Shown here: positions 7,702-16,246 of the stretch, piece by piece
Numbering within the stretch: position 1 is the first letter of the stretch
Layout: the number at the start of each line of letters is the position of its first letter
Made by a program: the position numbers and the translations under genes
The notes under the pieces: generated by a model
The model's database searches: none
Told to the model about the DNA's origin: nothing
What the model saw: the letters and a program-made list of their open reading frames with translations, nothing else
DNA from: Proteobacteria bacterium CAG:495
GTDB taxonomy: Bacteria > Pseudomonadota > Alphaproteobacteria > RF32 > CAG-239
DNA: 64,000 nt
Reading direction: 5' to 3'
Assembly: GCA_000432275.1 (NCBI GenBank)
Contig: HF995316.1
Location: 14,357 to 78,356 of the forward strand

Positions 7702-9552
7702 ATGACTGAACTGGTTTATGATGTTATTGTCGTCGGCGGCGGACATGCCGGCTGCGAAGCTTGTGCTGCCGCGGCCAGAACCGGAGCCCGTACGGCTTTG
7801 GTAACCCATCGGATTGATACTGTCGGCGAAATGTCCTGCAATCCCGCTATCGGGGGTTTGGGTAAAGGACATTTGGTCCGTGAAATAGATGCGCTTGACG
7901 GTTTAATGGCACGCGTTATCGATAAGGCCGGCATTCAGTTTCGTATGCTCAATGCTTCCAAAGGTCCTGCCGTTCGCGGTCCCCGGGCACAGGCAGACCG
8001 AGATTTATATAAAAAATATATGCTTGAAGCCTTGCGCTCTCAACCCCGATTGGAGTTGATTGAAGCGGCTGCCGAGGGTTTTCTTTTTCAGAATAATAAG
8101 ATCTGCGGCGTTATCCTCGCTGACGGAACCCGTCTTAACGCAAAAACGGTTGTTTTGACTTCAGGAACTTTTTTAAACGGGGTAATGTTTGTCGGACATC
8201 AAACAACTGTCGGCGGACGATACGGAGATATATCCTGTGCGGGAATAACACCGTATTTAAAGTCGGCGGGCTTAAAAACGGGACGCCTGAAGACCGGAAC
8301 CCCTGCCCGTTTGAATGGCAAAACAATTAATTGGGATATTCTTGCTACCCAAGAAGGCGATGCCCATCCGGAGCCTTTTTCTTATCTAACGAAGGAAATA
8401 ACCAATCCGCAGATTAAGTGCTATATAACCCATACCAATGAACACACACATAAAATCATTCGCGATAATTTCTCAAAATGCGCTCTTTTCTCCGGCTTGA
8501 TAACCGGAATCGGCCCGCGCTATTGTCCCAGCATAGAAGATAAGTTGGTCAAATTTGCCGATCGTACTTCTCATCAGATTTTCCTCGAGCCGGAGGGATT
8601 GAATACCGACGTCGTCTATCCGAACGGTATTTCCACTTCTTTGCCGGCAGACGTACAGGATGCTTTCATCCACACTATGGAAGGGCTGGAGAAAGTCGAA
8701 ATTTTACGTCCGGCTTATGCTATAGAATATGATTATGTTGATCCGCAGGAACTTAACAGCCGTTTGGAATGCAAAAAGGTTGAAGGTTTGTTTCTTGCCG
8801 GACAGATAAACGGAACAACCGGATATGAAGAGGCTGCGGCTCAGGGACTGATTGCCGGAGTCAATGCCGCATTGCGGGCTTTGAACATAAACAGGGATTT
8901 TGTCATTGACCGTTCGGAAGGATACATTGGTGTTATGGTTGACGATTTGATAACCAAAGGTGTCGATGAACCTTATCGTATGTTCACTTCCCGGTCCGAA
9001 TATCGTTTGTTTCTTCGTGCGGACAATGCCGATATGCGCCTGACTCAAAAAGGATATGATGCCGGTTGCGTTGGAGCCGAACGTTACAGTGTATTTAAAG
9101 CTAAAAAGACGGCGGTAGAGGGTTTTCGTAACCTCGCGGAGCAATTATATACAACTTCGGCAGAACTGGAAAAGCTTGGGGTAAACATCAAAAAAGACGG
9201 CACAAGGAAAACGGCATTTAATGCAATGTCGTATATAGACGTTTCACGTGAAACAATCAACAAGCTTTGGCCGGAACTGGCCGTTGTGCCTGACGATGTT
9301 TATGAACAAATTGAAATAGAGGCGCGCTATGCCGGTTATATAAAACGTCAGCTTGCGGATATTGAGGTGTTTAAAAAAGATGAAAACCTCAAAATCAGGG
9401 AAGATATCGATTATGAAAAAATAGGAGGTCTCTCTCGGGAGATGGTGGCAAAATTATCAAAAGTACGTCCCTCTACTATCGGAGAAGCTTCTCGTATACC
9501 GGGTGTTACCCCGGCGGCAATAACGGCCGTATTGGGATATTTGAAGAAATAA
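7702..9552 (+). CDS. mnmG: tRNA uridine-5-carboxymethylaminomethyl modification enzyme MnmG
   Basis: MnmG is the FAD-dependent partner of MnmE. The 616-aa protein has the FAD-binding VVGGGHAG (10-17), the [11 protein letters not shown] motif, the [14 protein letters not shown] block, the LKTGTP segment and the second FAD-contact motif [17 protein letters not shown]. Its C-terminal helical tRNA-binding domain contains DVSRETI, encoded by a parS site. Two copies of the GTATTTAAA repeat lie inside, in different reading frames (TPYLK and YSVFK). The ATG has a distant AAAGG. An HD-domain gene follows after 17 nt. Confidence 0.98.
   Translation: MTELVYDVIVVGGGHAGCEACAAAARTGARTALVTHRIDTVGEMSCNPAIGGLGKGHLVREIDALDGLMARVIDKAGIQFRMLNASKGPAVRGPRAQADRDLYKKYMLEALRSQPRLELIEAAAEGFLFQNNKICGVILADGTRLNAKTVVLTSGTFLNGVMFVGHQTTVGGRYGDISCAGITPYLKSAGLKTGRLKTGTPARLNGKTINWDILATQEGDAHPEPFSYLTKEITNPQIKCYITHTNEHTHKIIRDNFSKCALFSGLITGIGPRYCPSIEDKLVKFADRTSHQIFLEPEGLNTDVVYPNGISTSLPADVQDAFIHTMEGLEKVEILRPAYAIEYDYVDPQELNSRLECKKVEGLFLAGQINGTTGYEEAAAQGLIAGVNAALRALNINRDFVIDRSEGYIGVMVDDLITKGVDEPYRMFTSRSEYRLFLRADNADMRLTQKGYDAGCVGAERYSVFKAKKTAVEGFRNLAEQLYTTSAELEKLGVNIKKDGTRKTAFNAMSYIDVSRETINKLWPELAVVPDDVYEQIEIEARYAGYIKRQLADIEVFKKDENLKIREDIDYEKIGGLSREMVAKLSKVRPSTIGEASRIPGVTPAAITAVLGYLKK
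8247..8261 (+). repeat. GTATTTAAA repeat, copy 4 (mnmG)
   Basis: AACACCGTATTTAAA, a full match to AACRCYGTATTTAAA, read as TPYLK. This is a different frame from the VFK copies. Confidence 0.7.
9085..9099 (+). repeat. GTATTTAAA repeat, copy 5 (mnmG)
   Basis: TACAGTGTATTTAAA, read as SVFK. The core is exact and the left flank is partly matched. Confidence 0.55.
9240..9255. promoter_or_regulatory. parS: parS site 2 (15/16)
   Basis: CGTTTCACGTGAAACA, one end base off the parS consensus, inside mnmG where it encodes VSRET. Confidence 0.85.
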
Positions 9553-9569
9553 TCTTTAGAGGTAGAGCT

Positions 9570-10196
9570 ATGAAAAAAGGTTGGCCCGACCGCAAACAGG
9601 CAGAAAAAATCTGGCAGCAGGGAATTGATTATGCCATAGAGCATCATACCATGAGTCCTCAGATTGTTAAGGAATATATTTTTCATACTCAGGGAATAGC
9701 TCGTTCGGCGGCGCTTATTGCGGCACGGCTTCCTGATATGGATACCGAGAAGGCTTATGTGTTAGGGTTGTTGCATGACTATGGAAAGCGCAAAAATGAA
9801 AAAGCGCGGGAAGACTTTCATGTTCGGGACGGATATGAGAGTCTGATGGCAATGGGATATCCTGAAGTCGCGCGCATTTGCCTTACGCATAGTTTTCCGA
9901 AAACAAATTTTGATCATGCTGACTATGCCTATCCGTTGGAATGGCTGGATTGGGCTTCTGAAAAATTGGCAGACCTCACCTATGACGATTATGACCGCCT
10001 TATCCAGTTTTGTGATATGTTGTTTGAAGGGCTTAATATTGTAACAATTGAGGAGCGAATTTTAAATATTTCCCGGCGTTATGGCCTTGAGCTTTCTCAA
10101 CTGAGCGCTCTTAAAAATAATGCGCTAACCTTAAAAGCATATTTTGACAAACAATGTAACACAGACGTTTATGCCCTTCTTGGATTGGTAAAATAA
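9570..10196 (+). CDS. HD-domain phosphohydrolase-like protein
   Basis: A 208-aa protein with an HD-domain pattern: His39 in the first helix, LLHDYGK with the His-Asp doublet at 69-70, then a later histidine in CLTHSFP. HD proteins are usually metal-dependent phosphohydrolases acting on nucleotides or (p)ppGpp-like substrates; the substrate here is unknown. RBS GAGG precedes the ATG, and it follows mnmG by 17 nt, so it is probably co-transcribed. The other half of the protein has no recognised domain. Confidence 0.8.
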   Translation: MKKGWPDRKQAEKIWQQGIDYAIEHHTMSPQIVKEYIFHTQGIARSAALIAARLPDMDTEKAYVLGLLHDYGKRKNEKAREDFHVRDGYESLMAMGYPEVARICLTHSFPKTNFDHADYAYPLEWLDWASEKLADLTYDDYDRLIQFCDMLFEGLNIVTIEERILNISRRYGLELSQLSALKNNALTLKAYFDKQCNTDVYALLGLVK

Positions 10197-10371
10197 AGCT
10201 GTTTACTAAATGTTAGCAACTTGCCCTTATAATGCCTAAAATGACGTTGTCTGTGCAGAAAGCTTAACAAAGCACCCCGTGTTGTGAAAACCTGAAGGCG
10301 GCAGGCTTGCATATTTTTTAACTTGTAATAATAAATTTGACTGTTTTGATACAGGCTGTTTGGAATAAAAA

Positions 10372-11199
10372 ATGAATAAAATCCAAAATTTCAGCTATCA
10401 CACCCATAATAATGCTTTAGGCGTTTTTGATGGCAGAAGCGGTGCTCTGGAAATGTTGCAACAGGCAGAAAATCTCGGTTGGTCCGAAATCGGAGTCACC
10501 AACCACCTTATTTGGCATCCACATATGCCGCAATGCAGCAAGATGTTTTTTCAGGATTTTGACAAGCTGGTAGATACTATGCAGCGCAGTCTTGAAGTCT
10601 TAAGAGAAGCAGCCTCCCAAGTTAACATTAAGGTTTTGTCCGGATTTGAAGTTGACTTTTTTCCCTCTGCCTTGTGGCGGCGTCAATTTGAAAAGCTCTT
10701 AAAGGTTTTGGATGTTGATTATTATATCGGTTCAACTCATACGGTTCGTACCGCTGATGAAAGCCGTATTTATAATATCTTCCATCTTGAGGAGCTTCCT
10801 TCCGGTACAACCGCGGAAGATATGGATGAGCTGATAAAGAACTACTGGCTGAATGTTATTGAATCTGCCCAAAGCGGTTATTTTGCCTTTATTGCACACC
10901 TTGATTACTGCGCCATTTTCAATTTAGGGGTAGAGCCAAAATGGGATGATTATAAATGGCGTTTGATTGAGGCTTTGGCTAAAGCAAAGCAGCCTTTTGA
11001 GCTGAACACCAGCGGCTTCGAACGTATCAAATCCCCTCACCCGGCTCCCTGGATTCTAAAGGAATTAAAAGAGCGGAACGTTCCTGTTGTTATTTCTGAT
11101 GATGCCCACAGCACAACAATGCTCGGACGTTATTTTAATGAAGCCGAAGATTTGTTGTCATCCCTGAATTATACGAATCGCTGGAAATTTAACAAGTAG
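10372..11199 (+). CDS. PHP-domain phosphoesterase, histidinol-phosphatase-like
   Basis: The 275-aa protein opens with YHTHNN (His10, His12), the first metal motif of PHP enzymes, followed by GVTNHL, an SGFEVDFF acidic strand, GSTHTV, AHLDY and the closing ISDDAHS. This order is that of HisJ/HisK-type histidinol-phosphate phosphatases and related metal-dependent phosphoesterases. No other his genes are near, so the substrate may differ. It stands alone, 175 bp after the HD gene. Confidence 0.8.
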   Translation: MNKIQNFSYHTHNNALGVFDGRSGALEMLQQAENLGWSEIGVTNHLIWHPHMPQCSKMFFQDFDKLVDTMQRSLEVLREAASQVNIKVLSGFEVDFFPSALWRRQFEKLLKVLDVDYYIGSTHTVRTADESRIYNIFHLEELPSGTTAEDMDELIKNYWLNVIESAQSGYFAFIAHLDYCAIFNLGVEPKWDDYKWRLIEALAKAKQPFELNTSGFERIKSPHPAPWILKELKERNVPVVISDDAHSTTMLGRYFNEAEDLLSSLNYTNRWKFNK

Positions 11200-11352
11200 A
11201 CTCTTTTTATATTGAGAAAATGATTCAATAAACAATGTGTAAATGTTTGTTTTTGGATTCAATTTTTGTTTTTAGATTTCGTTGGTCAAATAATGTGTTT
11301 ATAACTGAATTTTTATCTTTTAAATTTTTCATAAAAATTATAAAAATAAATT

Positions 11353-11979
11353 ATGAAAAATTTTATAGGCACATATGATGTTTCACGTGAAACATTTGAA
11401 AAATTAAAAACCTATGAGAGACTCCTCGTCGAGTGGCAGCAAAAGTTTAACCTTGTCAGCAATTCGACTTTGGAATGCGCATGGGAACGTCATTTTCTGG
11501 ATTCTGCACAGCTGTTTAAATTCATCCCGCCTAATGCCAAAATAATGTATGATTTTGGCTCCGGCGCTGGTTTTCCGGGAATGGTCTTAGCTATTATGGC
11601 AAATGAAAAAACGCCGTATTTAAAAGTCAAGCTGGTTGAAAGTACCGGAAAGAAAACGCTGTATTTAAACGAAGTGAAAAACCAAACTTCTGCAAATGTT
11701 GAAATAATCAATCAGAGAATCGAATCTCTTGTTCCTGAAAAGGCCGATGTGATTACATCGCGTGCTCTTTCTTCTCTGAAAGAATTGTTTGAATATGCCC
11801 ATAAGTTTTGTTCTCTCAAAACAACCTGCATTTTTCCCAAAGGCAAAAAGTATCAGGAAGAAATTGCCGATGCGCGCAAAAGCTGGAACTTTGATTGTCA
11901 GGTGTTTGACAGCGAACAAAGCGACGAGGGAAAGATATTAGTGATTACCAAGTTATCTAAAATTAAAGGAGTGAAATAA
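11353..11979 (+). CDS. rsmG: 16S rRNA (guanine-527-N7)-methyltransferase RsmG
   Basis: RsmG methylates G527 of 16S rRNA using SAM. The 208-aa protein has the SAM-binding FGSGAGFPG (68-76), an acidic VES strand end, and the TSRALSSL block. Its N-terminus DVSRETFEKL is encoded by a perfect parS site, an arrangement common in alphaproteobacteria. It carries two GTATTTAAA repeats, both in a YLK/YLN frame. The start has no Shine-Dalgarno and lies in very AT-rich DNA. parA follows immediately, so rsmG-parA-parB form one unit. Confidence 0.97.
   Translation: MKNFIGTYDVSRETFEKLKTYERLLVEWQQKFNLVSNSTLECAWERHFLDSAQLFKFIPPNAKIMYDFGSGAGFPGMVLAIMANEKTPYLKVKLVESTGKKTLYLNEVKNQTSANVEIINQRIESLVPEKADVITSRALSSLKELFEYAHKFCSLKTTCIFPKGKKYQEEIADARKSWNFDCQVFDSEQSDEGKILVITKLSKIKGVK
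11379..11394. promoter_or_regulatory. parS: parS site 3 (perfect)
   Basis: TGTTTCACGTGAAACA is an exact match to the 16-bp palindromic ParB-binding site, in the first codons of rsmG and about 600 bp from parA. Confidence 0.97.
11610..11624 (+). repeat. GTATTTAAA repeat, copy 6 (rsmG)
   Basis: AACGCCGTATTTAAA, a full consensus match, read as TPYLK. Confidence 0.7.
11655..11669 (+). repeat. GTATTTAAA repeat, copy 7 (rsmG)
   Basis: AACGCTGTATTTAAA, a full consensus match, read as TLYLN, 45 bp after copy 6. Confidence 0.7.
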
Positions 11980-12759
11980 ATGCCCAGAATTTTAGCCATT
12001 GCCAACCGAAAAGGCGGCGTCGGTAAGACAACCACAACTGTTAACGTAGCCACAGCTATGGCTGCCGCCGGGAAAAAGGTTTTAGTTGTTGATCTTGATC
12101 CGCAGGGTAATGCCTCAACCTCGATGGGTGTTAATAAAAAAGGCCGTATGAATTCGACTTATGAAGTTTTGGTCGGCGATTGCAAATTGTCCGAAGCTAT
12201 CGTCTGGACCGAAATTCCCAATTTTTCTCTGGTTCCTTCTTCGCCCGATTTGGCCGGCGCGGAAGTTGAACTGGTTAATATGGATAATCGTGAATTTGCT
12301 CTTAAAAATGCACTGGCCAAAGATGCTGTCAATTATGACTATATTTTGATAGACTGCCCTCCCTCGCTCAGCCTTGTCACGATAAATGCTCTGGTTGCCG
12401 CTGATGCCGTAATCGTTCCTTTGCAGTGCGAATTTTTGGCTTTGGAAGGTATTACTGATTTGATTCGCAATATCAATCAGATTAAAAAGAAGTTTAACCC
12501 CAAGTTGGCGTTGCACGGCGTTGTCCTGACCATGTACGACAAGCGTAACAATCTGACTCAGATGGTCGAAGACGACGTTCGCCAGTTCTTTGGCAAAAAG
12601 GTTTACAATACCGTTATTCCCAGAAACGTCAGAATCTCGGAAGCGCCTTCTCATGGCAAACCGGTTTTGATTTATGATTTTAAGTGCCCCGGTTCGCAGG
12701 CATATATTAACCTGACCGGAGAAGTTTTGAAAAGAGAGAAGGAATTGATAGCATGCTGA
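11980..12759 (+). CDS. parA: Chromosome partitioning ATPase ParA
   Basis: ParA is the Walker-type ATPase that moves ParB-parS complexes. The 259-aa protein has the deviant Walker A KGGVGKTT (11-18), DLDPQGNAS (38-46), and the Walker B-like ILIDCPPS. It is a short chromosomal ParA without an N-terminal DNA-binding extension. A strong AAGGAG precedes the ATG. Its stop overlaps the parB start by 7 nt. Confidence 0.97.
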   Translation: MPRILAIANRKGGVGKTTTTVNVATAMAAAGKKVLVVDLDPQGNASTSMGVNKKGRMNSTYEVLVGDCKLSEAIVWTEIPNFSLVPSSPDLAGAEVELVNMDNREFALKNALAKDAVNYDYILIDCPPSLSLVTINALVAADAVIVPLQCEFLALEGITDLIRNINQIKKKFNPKLALHGVVLTMYDKRNNLTQMVEDDVRQFFGKKVYNTVIPRNVRISEAPSHGKPVLIYDFKCPGSQAYINLTGEVLKREKELIAC

Positions 12760-13778
12760 TAGATGATGATTTGGATGAACTCTTGAATGATAAGGAAGCC
12801 GCACCGGCGCCTTCTGCCGGCAGTCATAAGCGCAAAAGCCTCGGCCGCGGACTTGGAGCCTTGCTTGGTGACGACAGTATCAGCATTTCTGACGCTCCTG
12901 CGGAAGTTTCCGACAAACATGACGCTCTGATGGTCGATATAAAAGACATCAAGCCCAGCAAGTATCAGCCGCGTACCGAATTTGACAAGGAAGCTTTACA
13001 GTCTTTGGCCGAGTCTATCCGTGAAAAGGGTGTTCTTCAGCCGCTGCTTGTTCGCAAACAAGGCGGCCAATATGAGCTTATCGCCGGTGAACGTCGTTGG
13101 CGTGCATCAAAAATTGCCGGGTTGAATCAGGTTCCCGTTATTATAAAGGATTTTGACGACAAAGAGGTTCTGGAAGTCGCTTTGGTCGAAAACCTCTTGC
13201 GCGAAAATCTCTCTGCCATAGAGGAAGCTGAGGGTTTTCAGCGGCTGATAGACGAGTTTTCACACACCCAGGAAGCTTTGTCTCAGATTGTCGGCAAGTC
13301 GCGCAGCCACATTGCCAATACTTTGCGTTTGCTCAATCTTCCCGCATCCGTTCAGGAACTGGTTAAAGAAAACAAGCTCTCCGCCGGTCATGCGCGGGCG
13401 TTGGTTGGTTTGGAAAACGCCGAAGCTTTAGCCAAACAGATTGTTTCTAAAGATTTAAGTGTCCGCCAGGTTGAAGAACTGGTTGCCAAACAAAAAGAGC
13501 CACGTCAACCAAAAGCCAAGAAAACTAAAAATGAAGATTTGGAACAAATCGAACAGGAGTTAATCAAAAATTTAGGGTTGCGTCTTAAAATCACCCCCAA
13601 CAAACAAGGCGGCGGCAAAGTTGTTTTGCAATACGCTTCCGTTGCTGAGCTGGATATGATTATCGAAACGTTGGAACAAAAACGCCGAAATGATGTACAG
13701 CCTGCCGCGAACGCTGTATTTAAAGCGGAGCAGCCGGCCTCGCCGTCAGAAAAGTTTTCAATTAAAATTGTAGATTAA
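12753..13778 (+). CDS. parB: Chromosome partitioning protein ParB
   Basis: ParB binds parS and spreads as a CTP-dependent clamp. The 341-aa protein has LGRGLGALLGD (30-40), the CTP-binding GERRWRA (112-118), a helix-turn-helix around QIVGKSRSHIANTLRL (179-194), and a C-terminal dimer segment ending FSIKIVD. The linker before that end holds PAANAVFKAEQ, encoded by a full GTATTTAAA repeat, in a region normally variable in length. ATG overlaps the end of parA. Confidence 0.97.
   Translation: MLIDDDLDELLNDKEAAPAPSAGSHKRKSLGRGLGALLGDDSISISDAPAEVSDKHDALMVDIKDIKPSKYQPRTEFDKEALQSLAESIREKGVLQPLLVRKQGGQYELIAGERRWRASKIAGLNQVPVIIKDFDDKEVLEVALVENLLRENLSAIEEAEGFQRLIDEFSHTQEALSQIVGKSRSHIANTLRLLNLPASVQELVKENKLSAGHARALVGLENAEALAKQIVSKDLSVRQVEELVAKQKEPRQPKAKKTKNEDLEQIEQELIKNLGLRLKITPNKQGGGKVVLQYASVAELDMIIETLEQKRRNDVQPAANAVFKAEQPASPSEKFSIKIVD
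13710..13724 (+). repeat. GTATTTAAA repeat, copy 8 (parB linker)
   Basis: AACGCTGTATTTAAA, a full consensus match, read as NAVFK in a variable linker near the ParB C-terminus. Confidence 0.75.
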
Positions 13779-13795
13779 AAAAGGAAAGAACTAAA

Positions 13796-14035
13796 ATGAC
13801 TATATTGGATAAGATGTTGGAAAACTGCGCTCAGGCCGGTTATGCCACAACAAAAAACGTTGAAAAGATTGCCAAGGCAAAAAAAATGATGTTCGGAGAA
13901 GAAGAATGGCAGCGCTGTCCCTGCGACGGCAATAACCCTGCCCGTTTTTGCATTTCCGAAACCTGCCGCGCCGACATTGAGCGCGACGGCGAATGCCACT
14001 GCCATTGCTACCGTAAAAAGGCAGCCGGCGAATAA
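13796..14035 (+). CDS. Small cysteine-rich protein, ferredoxin-thioredoxin-reductase catalytic-chain-like
   Basis: The 79-aa protein has seven cysteines in its C-terminal half: CPC (41-43), Cys52, Cys57 and CHCHC (67-71). This resembles the cysteine layout of the ferredoxin-thioredoxin reductase catalytic chain (CPC-CPC-CHC), which holds a 4Fe-4S cluster, though the second CPC is reduced to separated single cysteines here. An N-terminal helical part precedes. It starts 17 nt after parB with AAGGAAAG upstream, and a strong terminator follows, so it is the last gene of the rsmG-parA-parB unit. A redox role is inferred only. Confidence 0.7.
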   Translation: MTILDKMLENCAQAGYATTKNVEKIAKAKKMMFGEEEWQRCPCDGNNPARFCISETCRADIERDGECHCHCYRKKAAGE

Positions 14036-14065
14036 GACCGCGCAAAAAATAAAAATGGGGAGAAG

Positions 14066-14094
14066 AAAAGCAGGATGGGGATCCTGCTTTTTTC
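14066..14094 (+). terminator. Intrinsic terminator after the parAB unit
   Basis: AAAAGCAGGAT and ATCCTGCTTTT form a perfect stem around a GGGG loop and end in a T-rich run. Confidence 0.92.
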
Positions 14095-14207
14095 TTGTTT
14101 GGTAACCATATCTTTACTAAAAAATTTTATTGTAAGAGAAAATTCTTGGATTAAATAAAGTTATGTGCTTTAATTAGACGAAGCACAGTCAGCTAAGGAA
14201 GCAAACC

Positions 14208-15251
14208 ATGTTTTTCTTGAAAAAGTTTTTATTGGGATTCGGTGCCTTATTTCTTATTTTGCTGGGAGGTGCCGGTACGCAGAGTCAGAGCACCCTGTTG
14301 CAGGGCGGCGGCTTTCTCGGGCTGATAATTGGTCTGGTTGTTCTTTATATTTTTGCTAAAATGGCATGGCGGGCAATGGGCTGCCTTCCTTCAGTTTTTC
14401 TCATATTGGCAATTGTTGTTTTCATCGTTTATGCCATTGGCGGCTTTAAAAACGGCATCGGTAACGTCGGTGCAAATCTACGGAGCTTTATCGGACAGAG
14501 CTCAACTTCCAAACAGGTAAAAATGGCTAATGCTTCTCAACAGTCCGGCGTCATAGCCCTGTTGGAGGAAGAAGACTTTGAAGCGCCCATCAGCGAAAGT
14601 TTTTCTGCGCCTGCGGCAAATGCCGAACAATTGCGGGAAATGCCGGCTCAACCGGTCCCGGCACAAAATCGTCAGCCCCGGCGTCAGCCGCAGGAAGAAC
14701 CCGGCTTTTTGGATAAGCTTTTCGGTGGTGAATCTTCTGATCAAAAAGGATTTAATCCGCAGGATTATCCGGCGGTTTATTCTGCTGCCGGCGTGGTTAC
14801 CGGTGATACGTTGACGTTAAACGGCCGTTATTTCCGTTTATATGGTATTGATGCGCCTGAAAGCAACCAAACTTGTGCCGACGCGGTAGGCCGTTCTTAC
14901 AGCTGCGGCCGTCAGGCGGCGGCTTGGCTGAGCAGCTGGCTTCAGGATAATACGTTGGAGTGCCGGGTGATGCAGCAGGATGCCAAAGGCAATATGGTCG
15001 GCACCTGTTCTTTGGGAGCTTACGATCTCGGCGCCGCTTTGGTTAATGCCGGCTGGGCCGTGGCTTATACCAAATATACCGACATTTATGTTCCTTATCA
15101 GGTTCAGGCTCAGGAAAATGGCCGCGGATTGTGGCAGGGCGAATTTTATATGCCTTGGGATTGGCGAAAGCTTCAGGCTCGCAAACCAAATATTAAGATT
15201 ATCAAAACCAAACCCAAACGCAAAAGAACTTTCTTGAACCCGATGGGATAG
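14208..15251 (+). CDS. Membrane-anchored staphylococcal-nuclease-like protein
   Basis: The 347-aa protein has two to three hydrophobic segments (about 5-20, 35-50, 58-76), a Pro/Gln-rich linker (about 125-175) and a C-terminal SNase (thermonuclease) fold (about 190-315): GDTLTLNGRYFRLYGIDAPES gives the first catalytic arginine, the calcium Asp and the Glu. The position of the second catalytic arginine, normally in a YGR motif, reads KGN here, so activity may be reduced. Extra cysteines (QTCAD, YSCGR, ECRV, GTCSL) suggest disulfides and a periplasmic location. RBS AAGGA. tsaE follows by 3 nt. Confidence 0.8.
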   Translation: MFFLKKFLLGFGALFLILLGGAGTQSQSTLLQGGGFLGLIIGLVVLYIFAKMAWRAMGCLPSVFLILAIVVFIVYAIGGFKNGIGNVGANLRSFIGQSSTSKQVKMANASQQSGVIALLEEEDFEAPISESFSAPAANAEQLREMPAQPVPAQNRQPRRQPQEEPGFLDKLFGGESSDQKGFNPQDYPAVYSAAGVVTGDTLTLNGRYFRLYGIDAPESNQTCADAVGRSYSCGRQAAAWLSSWLQDNTLECRVMQQDAKGNMVGTCSLGAYDLGAALVNAGWAVAYTKYTDIYVPYQVQAQENGRGLWQGEFYMPWDWRKLQARKPNIKIIKTKPKRKRTFLNPMG

Positions 15252-15254
15252 CCG

Positions 15255-15731
15255 ATGGAACAAACTATACAGCTCAAGCTTACTGATGAAGCGCATACCG
15301 TAAAGTTCGGCCAGACCTTGGCGCATCTTGCGCAAAAAGGAGACGTTTTTGCCCTGTACGGAACTTTGGGAATGGGCAAAAGTGTTCTTGCCCGGGCTTT
15401 TATCCGGGAGCTTACCGAAGCAAAGGAAGTCCCGAGCCCTACGTTTACTTTAGTTCAGAGCTATGAGGCTCCTGACTTTGAAATTTATCATTTTGATTTA
15501 TACCGCATTAAAAATCCTGATGAAATTTTTGAAATCGGCGTAGAAGAGGCAATGTATGACGGCGTAAGTCTGATTGAGTGGCCCGATAAGATGAAACCTT
15601 ATCTGCCCCGAAACCTGCTTAAAATAGAGTTAATGCCTGACGGGGCAGGGCGTCGGCTAGTTTTCTCCTGTCGGGATAATGCAAAGTTTGTCCGTTTTGC
15701 TTCTCTGCAAGGATTGTTTGATGGCGAATAA
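15255..15731 (+). CDS. tsaE: tRNA threonylcarbamoyladenosine biosynthesis ATPase TsaE
   Basis: TsaE is the small ATPase of the t6A tRNA-modification complex with TsaB and TsaD. The 158-aa protein has Walker A GTLGMGKS (near 36-43), the conserved SPTFTLVQSY block, HFDLYR and the IEWPDK motif. It sits 3 nt after the nuclease-like gene, and its end overlaps hprK by 11 nt. Confidence 0.95.
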   Translation: MEQTIQLKLTDEAHTVKFGQTLAHLAQKGDVFALYGTLGMGKSVLARAFIRELTEAKEVPSPTFTLVQSYEAPDFEIYHFDLYRIKNPDEIFEIGVEEAMYDGVSLIEWPDKMKPYLPRNLLKIELMPDGAGRRLVFSCRDNAKFVRFASLQGLFDGE

Positions 15732-16152
15732 CGTTTATGCTTCCTGCGTTTCCGTCGATGGTCAAGGCGTTCTGCTTATCGGTGGTTCCGGCACCGGAAA
15801 ATCTGATTTGGCGCTGCGTCTGATTATGGATAAAAAGGCGGTGCTGGTTGCCGATGATCGTGTGGAACTGGAGCTCAGAAATTCTCTGATTACGGCTTCT
15901 GCGCCGTTGCCGCTGAAAGGATTGCTTGAGGTGAGGGGAATAGGAATAATGACATTTCCCTGTCTGTCTGAAGTCCCGTTATCTCTGGCTGTCCGCCTGA
16001 ATTGCGCTGAAGAAAAAACAGAACGGTTGCCTGCTCCTGAGTTTTTTGAATTTGGTGGTGTGCGTATCCCTCAAATCCGTCTCTGTGCTTTTGAAGCGTC
16101 GGCCGCAGCCAAAATAATTGCCTTTTTGCACAATCCTCTGGCAGATGTCTGA
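15721..16152 (+). CDS. hprK: HPr kinase/phosphorylase, short alphaproteobacterial form
   Basis: The 143-aa protein keeps only the catalytic domain: Walker A GGSGTGKS (21-28), ADDRVEL, and the HprK signature LEVRGIGI (69-76). Alphaproteobacterial HprK typically lacks the N-terminal domain, as here. I chose the ATG at 15721 because AAGGA lies 8 nt upstream and the protein then begins at a usual place; an upstream start at 15679 in the tsaE end is less likely. It would phosphorylate the serine of the HPr encoded at 56992-57270. Confidence 0.9.
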   Translation: MANNVYASCVSVDGQGVLLIGGSGTGKSDLALRLIMDKKAVLVADDRVELELRNSLITASAPLPLKGLLEVRGIGIMTFPCLSEVPLSLAVRLNCAEEKTERLPAPEFFEFGGVRIPQIRLCAFEASAAAKIIAFLHNPLADV

Positions 16153-16246
16153 TTTAAACTGTGAGGATTTTTGCCTTAGAGGTTGATTAATTCCGGGCTT
16201 GGTCCTAAAATATGCCCAAATATTAACTGATTAAGAGAGAAATATA

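Noticed and set aside
6195..13724. GTATTTAAA as a simple codon-usage effect
   Set aside because: Copies occur in two reading frames and in non-coding DNA, share left-flank bases, and do not occur in minus-strand genes, which codon use cannot explain.
15679..15720. Longer N-terminus for HPr kinase
   Set aside because: The extra residues overlap the tsaE end, and a good RBS sits in front of the ATG at 15721.
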